The translations under genes and the position numbers were made by a program. A DNA stretch of 64,000 bases from Paraphysomonas bandaiensis. Lineage: Eukaryota; Chrysophyceae. The DNA lies in the NCBI GenBank assembly GCA_965644295.1, contig CBFFRP010000019.1:124001-188000 (forward strand), in the 5' to 3' direction. The notes below the pieces were generated by a model. That model was given only the letters and a program-made list of their open reading frames with translations, was not told the DNA's origin and ran no database searches. Positions within the stretch are counted from its first letter, which is position 1, and every line of letters begins with the position of its first letter. Below, piece by piece: positions 45,370 through 58,200 of the stretch.

Positions 45370-48300
45370 ATGGATACATTAAACGAATCAGTTGAATTAA
45401 GAACAGTTGAAGATGTAGTTCTTTTACCAACATTAACTGAAACAATTATACTCGAAGTACTTGAGGAGAGATATAAAGATTTAAATATCTATACAAATAC
45501 AGGGGATGTTTTACTCGCAGTTAATCCATTTCAACCTGTGAGTTTGTATACAAATGCTATCCTTGAGAAGTACAGACGAGCAAGCCGGTCAAACCTCAAG
45601 AGCTATCCTCCACACCCATGGAAGACAGCTACACGAGCCTATCTTCAGATGTTTGGTGATGATCGTCAGTCTACGTTTTCCTCCCGTCCGGCACAGAGTA
45701 AAATGAAATTCCAAAGTATACTTGTCAGTGGTGAGAGTGGTGCGGGAAAGACTGAAACAACTAAAATTGTCATGTCCTACCTAGCTCGGGCAAGCAGTTG
45801 GAATAAATACGGAACGGAAGATAGCTCCCGAGCGCTGGGACACATTCAGCGAAAAGTTCTTCAAGCCAATCCTGTGTTAGATGCCATAGGGAATGCTCGA
45901 ACTATACGAAACGACAACTCGTCACGCTTTGGGAAGTATATTAAACTCTATTTCGACCCGATGGGGGAATTGCAGGGTGCTGGGTTGGATACGTTTCTTC
46001 TTGAAACCACCCGGGTTGTGCAACAGGGTCCTGGGGAACGGAACTTCCATATATTCTACATGCTATGCGCAGAACCAAACGACCGTGACCGCGTGCTCTA
46101 TAAGATTAAACCTGCACAGAGCTACTCATACCTGAATCGGTCTGGCATATTTGACCGACGAGATGGTGTTTTGGATCGTCATCTGTGTGCCAAGTTTAAG
46201 GAATCTCTGTCCATACTGGGGGTTGATAGCGAGGATATCGATGGGATGCTGAGATGTGCAATGGCGGTATTGACGATGGGTGATATCCGTTTCAAGTCCC
46301 ATACAGCTGCTTCAGGTGATGTCGTCACTACGATTGAGGACTCTACTCGATACGCACTTGATGATGCTTCTGAATTACTGGGCATCCCTTCTGAGACTCT
46401 GTTGCGGGGTTTAACCTCTAAGGTTATGAAAGTGGCGAATGAAGATCTCAATGTGACACTCAATAAAGAGCAGGCCGAAGAAACTCGTGATGTGTTCGCC
46501 AAGACTCTTTATTCGACTATGTTCAGCTGGGCAATTGAAACGTTGAACGCAAAGATGCTTTCTGTGGATACAAGCGGCAACAGTCAGGATAAAAGTGAAA
46601 GTTTTCACAATGGCAGTGGACCTATGGCAGCTACAACCAAATCCTTTCACCGCAGTGTGACGAGTGTTGTTTTGGACCACAATGGAGCGCGGAAAGTAAC
46701 TGATGAGACAGGTTATGCTCTATTTGGTGATAAAAACTACGGGGTAATAGCCTTGTTGGATATATTTGGATTCGAGAGCCATGATAACAATGGCCTCGAA
46801 CAGCTACTGATTAACTATGCTAATGAGCATTTACAGAAGCAATTTGACGAGATCATGATAGAAGCAGAGCAGGAGTTATATATAAGCGAGGGTATCGAGT
46901 GGGATTTCATTGAGTTTCCTTCGAATCGAGACTGCATTGATTTGATTGCTGACCGGCGATCTTCGGTGCTAACTCTTTTGGACGAAGCCTGCATCGCGCC
47001 ATCTGGATCTGATAGCTCTTTCGCTAATCAGGTATACTCGGTGCTCGGGGGGCACAGCCGCTTATCCGTATCGGCCATTGGGAAAGGTCAGCAAAAGTTT
47101 GGAATTATTCATTATGCGGGGAATGTGGAGTATAACAGCCGAGGATTTGTTGCAATGAACAAAAACAGAATATTCCCCCTAGCAAGTGTGCTGAAGGAGT
47201 CGTCATACGAGTATGTGAAAAAGCTCGGGTATGCCGTTGTGGAAGAGTCCCCAGCTGCTTCTGGGAAGAGAAGGGGACAAAGAACGTCCAAGATGCTCAC
47301 CGCTACTATCAGCAACACCTTCAAGGACAGTGTCGCCAAGCTCATCGGTACCATAAACGATACAGAACCACATTATATCAAGTGTTTAAAGCCGAATAAT
47401 GAGAATGTGCGAGAGAAGTTCGTTGTGGATCGTATTCTAGATCAGCTTCTGTACGGCGGCATTATGCAGACCATTAGTATAGCTCGAAGTGGGTTCCCTA
47501 TTCGATTCACATATGAACAATTTTATGATAGATATTACTCCCTTATGCGTGCATTAATGGCGGCAGAAGGGATGGACATGGGTGATGGCGGCCAAAGTAG
47601 TAATTACATATCTGTCTCGAGTGGTATTGACCTTATCACCTCCCATCTACATGATGCTTTTGACACAGGAAACGTGGTGGTACAGGAGTGCATTTCTCCT
47701 ATTGGCACTCCTCTCAAGAGGAAACGAAAGGGCATAACGAAACAACTCTCAGCCTCTTCAATTGTGTCGGACTCTTCCCTTCCTCAACTGCCACAGGTGG
47801 GCATTCAGCATGGAGCAACCCGTATTTTCCTCACGCACACTGGGTTCAAAACTTTGGAGCGGATACATAACGAGATGGCGGGGCATTATGTGCTGCGAAT
47901 ACAGTCTCAATATAGGCGACATGTCTGCAGTTCACAGTTTCAAAAATGGCGTCACGCTGCAATTGTAATATCCAGAAAATACCGCAGCTGGGTAGCATAT
48001 ATCAAGTTCTGGAGAGCACTGCTGTTGATCCAGGCATTTATTAGAGAGGCAGTACGTAAGAAAATGGAAGAGCGCATGAGTGCTGCCGACCTAATATGTC
48101 GAATGTGTATGGGTGTGTCGAAAAAGCTTTCGTATCGTCGAAAAAAGTGGGCGGCACGGAAGCTTCAACGATGGTATCGTTCTCCCCATGTTAAACTGTT
48201 TCTCTCTCGACGCTTGTTGTGCAAGGAGTTATTTGAAAATATTATATATCTCCTGCAGCGAGCATGTCGGAGGAGGATGGTTAAATGGCACCGCGATATC

Positions 48301-50008
48301 GAGGAAGCTCGAAGGCGGCGACTCATTGGTAACCCTCTCAACTCCACCTCCACTGCACACAGTAAGAGAAAGCAGGGGCTCTGGGTGGTAGGTGATTTAC
48401 CAGCAAGTCAACCTGAGCCGAAAATATCTCTCATGAATGGGCACAACACAGCCAAGTTTGATACATCAGACTCTGTAACATGTCGATCGATGTTCAAGGC
48501 GAACTCTAGTATACTATGGCCAATATTCAGTTTCTACTGTCCGAATAAAGCTCTTGTTCCTCCTCAGACTATGGAACCTGCAAAGCGAAATGCGGCAAAG
48601 ATTGTGACTACTGATGGGGTTCTGTCGCTGTTAAAAGACTGGGGTGTGATTCCAATGCTGCTGACAGCATACAAAGCTAACAATATTATCAATGACCCAA
48701 GTATATGTACTGGTACTCCTGCAAGGAAAGGAAACCTCATATCTTTCTCAAAGTTTGGTTTGGTTTTGATGCATATCGCAAACTTTGTTGTGTATCCCAA
48801 TGGCCCTCCAGCTGATACCGTGTCTCCTCGTCGGAAGGGTCAATCGAAGGGTCTCCCGACCCCTGAGGACAGTCCATTGTTGGGCTGGGGACTTCGATGC
48901 GTTCTTACTATTATGGACAGGTCTGGTGGCAGGGCAAGGTTTTTACGGTCTCGAAGCACGACACTGATACCATCTTTTGTCGGGGTGGAGGGGTCCTCAG
49001 CCGCCCTTCCCACACAGAATAGTAGTAATCATGAAGTTTGTGAAACGAAAAAAGAGCGGGAACCAACAATACGTGAAGTAGACATGTCTCATGAAGTACA
49101 GACGCTGATGCGCAAGAACGAGTCTACTCTGTTAGCCATGGCTCTAAGGTATAGTGTTACGATTTCCGAAAAGCCAGATGGGGATGGATCTGTTACCTCG
49201 GATCCTGGAAAAGAGTTTCCAGAAACGTCATCCCCAAAAGTCTCGAAGCGGATCGTTCGCAAATCGTCAAGTACCAAATCTTCAGCTGGGAAGAAAGAGA
49301 ACAGGAAAGACAATGTGGTGATGCCATTTGAGAGCGTGTTTACTCTACTCATGGACTTCGGAGTGTGCCCTGATTTATGCAGGTAGATTGTGTTTATGTG
49401 ATAGTTTCTATGTATAACTTATTGATACCCGCAGTAAATCTATGCTCCAGCGACTCTATGACTATGTGGCACATCTTGGTGGCAGCAAAGTAATCTCAAA
49501 CGGATTGACCTACAACTTGTTTATAGAACTACTCGATCACGTCGCACAGAACTGCTACTATACCACCCGTACTGTGCATGGCCCACATAGCCGAGTACGG
49601 ACAATGTTCCATGTCATGAATAGCTCTCGGGGGCGCATGAAGCTCGCTAGGGAAACTAACGCCACCATTATTCCCCCACTTACTGGCCTAGATAGTTCTG
49701 ATCCGATGGTGAATCACAAGTCATCTCGAAGTCACATGAACGGTAACACTAAGTCTTTGTCTTCTCATTCACGCTCCTCTCCCAACTCTCCCAACTCTCC
49801 CTCGGTCCCACTGCGGAAGAAAAAGACCGCAACTCGTGCACGTGCCTCCACCTCCGCACCGAACACACCTATGTATCCTAATCAGCGCTCTAGGCCTAGC
49901 ACCCCAAGCAGCACAACCAGTGCAAGTACTGGAAGTAATCGCCACACCAGCAGCTCAGGAAGTGGCATGGGGCGAGCGTACACACATAGAAACGGGGGAC
50001 GCGTGTAA
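45370..50008 (+). CDS. Unconventional myosin heavy chain with long tail
   Basis: Two exons, 45370-49382 and 49435-50008, with a 52-bp intron in the tail; 1,528 residues. The actin motor covers about residues 10-830: P-loop GESGAGKTETTK (from 121), switch I NDNSSRFGK (about 181) and switch II DIFGFES (about 464). HYIKCLKPN and QLLYGGIMQTI mark the relay/converter side. Basic helices with IQ-like spacing follow (about 840-980). There is no N-terminal SH3 barrel. The tail holds two similar modules: LLKDWGVIPMLL..SFSKFGLVLMHIA near 1080 and LLMDFGVCPDLC..LTYNLFIELLDHVA across the splice near 1330. The last ~110 residues are Ser/Pro/Arg-rich. The class is not assigned. Confidence 0.95.
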
Positions 50009-51278
50009 ACGTACATGTATATGAAGAGCGAGTGGGAGAGGGGAATCGTCCACTCGACACTAATTGTCTTATAGCCTAGTATATCCGCCATTGGATAGTG
50101 TTCCCTTCAATGAAAGCGGATTTAATCATCACAAATGAGTTGTGTTTGACATCTTACTTCTGTATGAGAAGTGTAACTTTTGTAGTTTTGTGTGAATCTG
50201 GATTGTTATATGATCCTTAGCGTAGTCGTATTATGTAGTAGATTTGCTTTCAACTAAGTAATGATAATAAAAAATAGCAGCTTCCTTTTAGTGTTTAGTG
50301 CTGTGTCGTATGACTGTACATGTATGAACCTTATTATTGTCAGCTATTTCTATTTAGAAAAACTGTAAAAATACTGCCTATCCTGATGTAAATCTGTAGC
50401 TTATCCCACGATTTGCTAAAACACATACATGAGGCACGGGCACATACGACCACGAACTCCCCCTTCTTCACACATAGTGGGTTGTCCGGAATCCGGAAGG
50501 GGTGTATACGGGCTTGGAAAGAAAAGAAACATATAATGTATACAATTTTTTTAAAGTATAGTGGGTGTCTTATTATTAGCGATAATAGGCGTTTCAGCGT
50601 CAGGACCAATTGAGTATTACAGTTTAACTCAGGGCCTTGTAACCGTTATTGGCACTGGCATTTACTGGTACTTGATATATATATGATATATTTTATTTAT
50701 TGAATTAAGTGTTTTTAAGATATAGTATATCCTCTATACTCCGAAGACACTCTAAATCTCTAAATAATGTAAAGCAATGTTCATGTATTTCTACAGCTAC
50801 TTTGTGGCAACTTTGATCACTGTCAGGTGTCAGCAGCAAACGTTATGCTATTAGAGTTCGAAAGTAGTTTCCTGAGGAACAGCATAATCATACCCAAAAG
50901 ATCTAAAAAAGTATTGAAAATATAAATATTTCAACTAGAAGACATTCATAAAAATACTTTTTTTTGCAAGTTTTAAAGAAAATGCACAACGAAACTAAAT
51001 AAATTATACTGTACCATATACTAAGAAACGATGAAGGCCAAAACATTTGATGGCAGAGTAATGTACAAAGTCTTCTTCCGAGTGGATTCGTTATTCGTTG
51101 TGCAATGATTTAGTTAAGCTTATTAAGTTAAGCTTATAGTTAGTGCAATATTGACTGCTAGATATTATAAGAGATATAGTAAAGTTATGATGTTGTAGCA
51201 CTGTGAGTTAGGAACCACGTCATTCACCAGCATCAACATTATGTTCTACAAATCGTATCTATTATATTTTCAGTTTCA
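50009..51278. other. Intergenic, nothing recognised
   Basis: About 1.3 kb of AT-rich sequence between the myosin 3' end and the Copia relic. TTAAGCTTAT is directly repeated near 51115-51140. Confidence 0.4.
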
Positions 51279-51897
51279 GGCACTGGCTCTGCAATACAAT
51301 CTGCACGGTCAACGCGATGTGGAAACTGCATTCCCGTATGCTGATCTGGAAGAAGACGTGTATATGTCTCCACTTGCAGGAATAGATATTCCACAGGGAT
51401 GTTGTTTGAAGATGTTGAAGAGTCTGTACGGCCTGAAACAAGCACCAAGAAATTGGCATTTGATGCTGAAGGATAGCATCAACTTGTCAGGCCGTACAGA
51501 CTCTTCAACATCTTCAAACAACATCCCTGTGGAATATCTATTCCTGCAAGTGGAGACATATACACGTCTTCTTCCAGATCAGCATACGGGAATGCAGTTT
51601 CTACATCGCGTTGACGGAGTGCAGATTGTATTGCAGAGCCAGTGCCAGTGCAAGCCTAAATGATACACCTTTAGATACTGGGGAGTATGTCTCATTATAG
51701 TCGACTCCTTGTTCTTGAGTAAACCCTTTCGCCACAAGTCGAACTTTGAACTTCTTAATTTTTCCAAGTTGGTTGTAGTTCAATAGATCGCTGCGTCCAT
51801 ATTTTTCCCCGAATGTAAGCGTTGCTGCCAGTTTACCAATTACAGTTATATTATTAGGGCAACACCGAATGTTTATAATAATACTACATGGCTGCAC
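51279..51897 (-). mobile_element. Ty1/Copia reverse-transcriptase relic with inverted duplication
   Basis: The minus-strand frame from 51897 contains FKVRLVAKGFTQEQGVDYNE then TYSP, the classic start of the Copia RT domain, running into ALQYNLHSVN before a frameshift and stop. The plus strand at 51279-51470 carries the next part: DVETAFPYADLEEDVYMSP and LKSLYGLKQAPRNWH. The two overlap because 51279-51436 is repeated in inverted orientation at 51487-51645 around a ~50-nt spacer. It is a dead fragment with no LTRs, integrase or RNase H seen. Confidence 0.88.
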
Positions 51898-52202
51898 CTG
51901 GACTTCTCCAGACTCTTTCTTCCACCGCTCAGTTAAACATGGATGCGAATAGAAGAATATTGGGGTGTTCCGCCCTGCAACGTTGCAAGAAGTGTCCTCT
52001 AAATTTCGTTTGGTGCTCTGAATATATTGCTGAGAAACACCATACGTGTGGTGATCATGCTAAACGATATGTTGACAAATTTAGATGACATTATCATATT
52101 ACCACAAGTGCGAAAAGGTATAAATGAAAATAAAGTGCATAGTACAAATTCGTCGACAAAAAGCACAGTGCACAGATCTACGAAATAGCATATATAGTAA
52201 TA
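51898..52202. other. Intergenic, nothing recognised
   Basis: 305 bp between the Copia relic and the PI4K stop codon. The short plus-strand frame here shows no family features. Confidence 0.35.
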
Positions 52203-55200
52203 TTACATCCATGCATCACTGTATATATTATTCTGCAGCTTTTGAATTCCATCATACGCCACCGTTGTCCATTTATTGGCGGCATCGAAAATAAGTTTCC
52301 GCATCAATGATGCAGCCTCACCATCGGAACAGTTCGGAAAAAAACGTGCCGTCAAGTTTTCAATATTATCATTCCTATGCATGAAGCAGGGCAGTCCAGA
52401 ATCCATCATGCTACTGATAACAATAACGATGGCATCTTGCACATCTCTCGCAACCAGAAACCCGCGCACTGTGAGATTTACGAATACCTCAAACTCATCA
52501 GATCCGATACCGCCAAGAATCTCAATCATTTCCTTGCTTAATTTGAATGCTGCATTTTCGAATCCGAGGTTACCTCCAGGAGATATGCCAAGTAGAAAAC
52601 CAAAATCAATGTGGATCAAATGGCCCCACTTATCGATTAATATGTTGCCATTGTGGCGATCCTATTCGCAAATACTGTAATTTGAAATGCATATAACGAG
52701 TTTGTACACATGCAAGTATACGCCATATATGCAATATACCTTGATACCCAGGAGGTAGCAGACTACCGCATATCCAGCAAGGCTGCGTGCAAACTCCATC
52801 TGCGCTTGTTTATATTGGGCACACGACTCGGGGCCAAACCGGTTCATAAAATGCTGTTTTAGAGTCTTTGCACCCTCCTTGCCTAGTTGATCACGACTTT
52901 TTACATTCGCCACAACCTTGAGTACACACATTCGTATAAACACCTACAACATCACAATATAAGATATTACCTGAAGAATGCCACCTTGTGCCATGTCGTC
53001 TCCCGTACGGTTAGGAACAATGCTGTACGGAACTAAATATAATGGGAGGTTTACAGCAGCGTAAGCATCCTTCAATATCCGAATAACCTGTTCAGCAGGG
53101 ACGTGAAATAACATCTTCCATTATCAACAACGGCAGGTTCTAATATAAAAACATATACTACAAAGACTTGTCGCAACAAATACCTGGATAGTCAATGCAT
53201 CTTGTCGGCAATCATCATAGACTTTGAAGATACAGGCATCTAGGCCTTCTGATTCTGAGGCATTGTGTGTGGGATAAGGTGTGTGTTTGCTTACTAAAGT
53301 AGACGCTCGAAACGGATGCATATGTCGAATATGAGGTTGACTAAGTTTTATATCCCTAAATGACGCCCAGCTCCGAGTCATTTTCCTCCGTAGATCAGAT
53401 GTGACATTTGTCACCTGTTTCCCAATCCGCTTGTCACTAAAACTATCGTCCTTCGGCTCCAGACTTTTGTATTCAGTCTCAGATGAGAGAGTGTGATCAT
53501 CCTCACTGACATTATCGCTGTGTGTACTTCCTGAGCCTACTCCGTTTGTGCGTATATATTCTACACTCCGAGTAGCACTGTCATATTCCAGTTCATCTGC
53601 CTGTTTACTTTCTTCCATATCACTGAAACTCGGTGAAGCAAGATCGTAGGATGAAGCGGACTTGTCATCGACATCGGCCGACAGTACTGACCTGAGCACT
53701 TTTGGGGAGCGAAAGTTAGCACTATCTAGCTTGCCGATTCCTTTCCTCATGTTACTCACGGAATTACTCGGACTCAGAGCACCGTTATACGACCGTACTT
53801 TTAATTCCAGTTCCTCCGCAGAAAGAATATCTTTTGACACCATTGGCGTTATTTCAACACCTGGAGTTGTGCATAGACCACTGTGCATAGAATCCGGTCC
53901 ACCCCAAGGTATTGTCTTAAATACGAGCAAATAAGGACATTTGGCGGCGGATTGCATTGGGCTTCCACTATCTACTACAATCTCCGTCACTTTCTTGAAG
54001 GGGTCAGTGGGAAGATACAAATTCCCTGGTAGGCCAAGTTCTACCAAACACTCTTTGATCAATGCATTGTGCTTATTTTTATTTTTCACTTTCTTGAGCT
54101 TTGCACTTATATTAGTAACCTTGTTGAAAAATTCGCACTCTTGATCTAAGTAAACCCGTGCTTCAGGTGATAATAGCTTGCGCGTTCTTTTCAAAACCTC
54201 TGACGCAATATTTGGTAGGTTGTCACGCCCATGAAGTGACCTACAATATCCATGTCGCACTCGCAGAGTAGGCAGTCGCTTGTTTTTGCCCTTTTGGCCG
54301 CCTGAATTCTGGATGTGATCGTTTTCATCTACTGATTCTAGCTGCAATAACCACATCAACTGGTGGCACAGTAGCGTACTGCTTGTTGCAAGTTCACAAA
54401 TAAAGTCTCCAACCACTCCAAACAAATCGCGGCGTAGTAGCTGGACAAATTGCGGTAGATAAAACTGCAGCGTTGATATTAACAGGTCCTTCTGGCGGCG
54501 CAGTGATCGAATAATATATTGAAGGACTAAGGGGTTAGAATGAAGGATAGACGGGTTCGGCTTCTTGTGACTATAGAAGTAAGTTACGGGGCAGCGCAAA
54601 ATCAGATTAACAGCAACATGAACAGGTGCTACAGCCCAGTGACACAATTCTGGTATAATTCCTCGGCGAGAAGAGTCTGCGTAGCGAAGTAAAGGACAAT
54701 ACTAATTTGCTCATGACATAGAGTTTACCTTCAATCAACGAAATGAATGGAATTGCTCTCCAATCATTCCGAACCGAATTGGGATTGGCATTCACCAATT
54801 CAACAAACTCGGCGAGTACAAGGTTGTGCTGTCCGCTTGAGGAATTTTTTACAATACGATGTTGAAATCTACAGAGGAAACTATAAGAAACATGACAGAG
54901 AAAATGTAACAAACCTCTCGAGAAACGATATTGCAAGCTTTGGATCTATGGCCCATGCCACTCGAACTGCACTGCGGTAATGATCTTCAGATGCATTGTG
55001 AACCTCATAAAACTTGCGATCAGCAAACGCAAGAGCAGCTGTAGATAGTTCTGCTTTGTTCCCTTTCCATGCCCGGATGCGGTGCATATGGTGTACTATA
55101 AAGGCGTGAAGCAACCATAATATCATGCAGCTCTGATGAGTACTGTCCATAGATTCATCCGTACCAGATACAAGTATTCCGAGGTCTTTCAAAGACGCAA

Positions 55201-58200
55201 CGCTATGGTGGTGCTTATGGTGATATTGATGTCGAAGATCATCGGCACTTTTTCTGCATCTCATCAATACTCGCAAATACTTAACAGCGTGATGTGCTCC
55301 TGGTCCACGTATATAAGATTTCTCTGCATTTATGGTTCCACCACACGAAGTGGAATGAGAGCCGTGGTCTTCAGCAGGTGAGTTTTCAGCGTACTCAACA
55401 GCCCACAACTTCGAGTCTTCAATAGTCATTTCTATAAACTCTTTCATAACCAAAAATTCTTTATCAGCATCTCGTGTCGGGGCAGGAGTTGTACCTACAA
55501 AAGCTTGAAATGCTAAGTATATCACTCGTTCTCGCATAATTCGCCTACGCGCAGAAGACACATTGAAGTCCGTTGATCGAATGAGAGAGTCTTTCAGTAA
55601 TCGTAGGGCTAAACACAGCAGCTTAAAGCGCGCATACATACTTTGGCTGTCGGAGCTACATATATCCTTGTCATTTAACACGGCCTCAACGGTTCCAAAA
55701 ACTGCAGGTGCATAGTCGCTATATGCACTCAGGCACTCTGTCAAGTAGTCTAGCCATCTCTCATGGCCGGACACATCTGACAAACAGCTACTTGCCTTCA
55801 CAGTCCCAGACAAACTCCCACTTTGCGCACTGACTGCGAGCAATTTTGTGTTGCATGCTCTTAAATCAGATAGCTCAATTCCGGAAGGGCAGCTAGATGT
55901 ATGACAATGGAATATGCCTATGTTTAGAAAAGCAGACTTGCGAAAACAGGACAATGAATTGTGAATAACCAAAGGGGTTAACAAAGCCGAAGTACAACCC
56001 AGCCATCTCCACACAAAAACTAGACATGCGATTAAATCATCACAGTAATACAAGCGCAGTGTATCCTTGTACCATCGAAAGAGTGTCATGGCGTGACAAC
56101 GAACTCTAGATATACCCCGCGCCAATTGCGTCCTCATAGTTTCAGATTTTTTGTCGATACTGATGGCCATCTCATGCAGAATAGCACCACTTCTTAATAT
56201 AAGGGTTTCCAGGTCCTCCATACAAATGTTCTCACAATATGGGGATGTTGCGTTTCTAAAGGTTAAGTACATATCCTCCAGGAGAGATTCCGCAACAGGA
56301 AATTTATTTGTTGTGGGTGATTGAGTGTCTATAAACTGTAGTGCCATTGATTTGGTATGATTAGCGTCTAGCAGGCCTCGGGCTTCTCCAATATACTTGG
56401 ATTTAATCGCCAATGAAGTTGCACTATAAGAAAAAAATGGACTGGTAGTTTTCAGGTCACTTTCTGTAGATAAATTATGTGAAACCCAAGCACACGCGCG
56501 TTTGCGTTGAACAGCAAATATATCTGTATCACCAGTACAATCAATATGAAAATACGGTCTCCGGGAGGTACATAGCTCACTACAAATCGAAATCGACACG
56601 ACTGTGTGCCGCCTTCTATTTAGAGATGTTGACTCACAGTCTGCCTGTAGCATGTACTCTTGCAGAATGCTAGTGACAATCGATGGTGCTTTGTTTATTG
56701 CACGGAAAAGCCATTCATACACCAAGACCAGAAGCTTATAAGTGGTATCTGATATTTCACTGCAGTTGCCATGGACAATTTCAGCGATGTCTCCGTACTT
56801 TCCGGGAAATTCAGTTGAAGGAAGTGGATTTAAAAAGCCATCAATGTGCCACGGCTCGCTGACCAAGTACGGCAAGTTTGGCATATCACGCTTCATTCCA
56901 AGCGCAGTCATGATCTCCACGCATTGTAATAAAGTGAATATACATTCAGCATCCCATTGAAGCCACGGGCAAGTGGTGCCCATGTGGCGCACGTAAGCGA
57001 AAGCCAATTCTCTGATGCATCGGTTGGAATGAATACAACGACTCACCACAAATTGATAAAGTTTGATTGTATCCAGTTTCATAGAGTCGCTAAGAGAGGC
57101 AGCAGCACTGATATGCTTTTGAGGCTTCTGCATTATAGTCTTACCTTCCCAGGCACTCAGCAGGTGATATCTCGCAATGTGTAGCACTGATGCTCGCAGT
57201 GGTTCGCTTGATAATATCCCATCGTCGCACAAATAGTAAAATACCATTCGACCATCACCTAACTCAGTGATTCGAAGCGACTCTAGATACCTTATTGCCG
57301 AGAGGTACAGTAATATCCCAACATTGCCCCTGACAACTGAAGAAGCGGAACCAGGGAGGTCTTTTAGAAGGTAATACCCTGTGCACCCATCCACCCATTG
57401 CAGTCCCCCATTAACCTTGGCAGATGGAGTGCACTTCAGAGCACTCTTCGATACCGTAGTATTCGCCAGTTCTAATTCCATAAACTTCAGTGCCCCCCCT
57501 CCCTTGTACTCTACCAGAGGGGGCGTGTGTTTCGCAATGGTTACGATTGAGTCGATAACATCATCTTGTGTAAAAGTATTCACAGAAGGTATTGCTAACT
57601 GCTTGCTAGACCATATAGATGTATTCGTCAATTGCAGCAAAGATAAGTGAATCCACATGTTCCTAAGCATTGGTATATTGAACGACAGAGATTGAACACC
57701 CGTCTCCATTGTAGCGGCATTTTCACATTTACTTCGAAATGATGACATATATTCCATTGAACGCGCAATAGCAGGCAGAATGCATACAAGCCCAATGGTG
57801 CAATTAGTGTCGTCACTTCGCAACTGTGTAGCAATACTGCATTTGTGCTTTAAAGCACTCTGTATAGCTACAGCAAGACTGTCATTGGCTAGATTCACAA
57901 ACAAGTCCAAAAGTGCATTAAATATACCAAGAACTATTGAATAACGAATGTGTAGGGGTTGGATCGGTTGGCTTATCTGTGATGTGTAGTGGAAACACTG
58001 AGTTTGTACCAAACAAGTCATTCCAATACCCAGTCCATAAAGAATCTGTATAGACGCACTTTTTTTTCTCGCAGACTCTTGAGACGTTTGAGGCGAGGTT
58101 GTACCTAGAGCCTCGTTCTCTGACCGTAAACATAGAGCAAATGATCTTGCGTATGAGCAGCAGAGAGAATCCACGGTCTTATCAAGAAACTCTTTATCGT

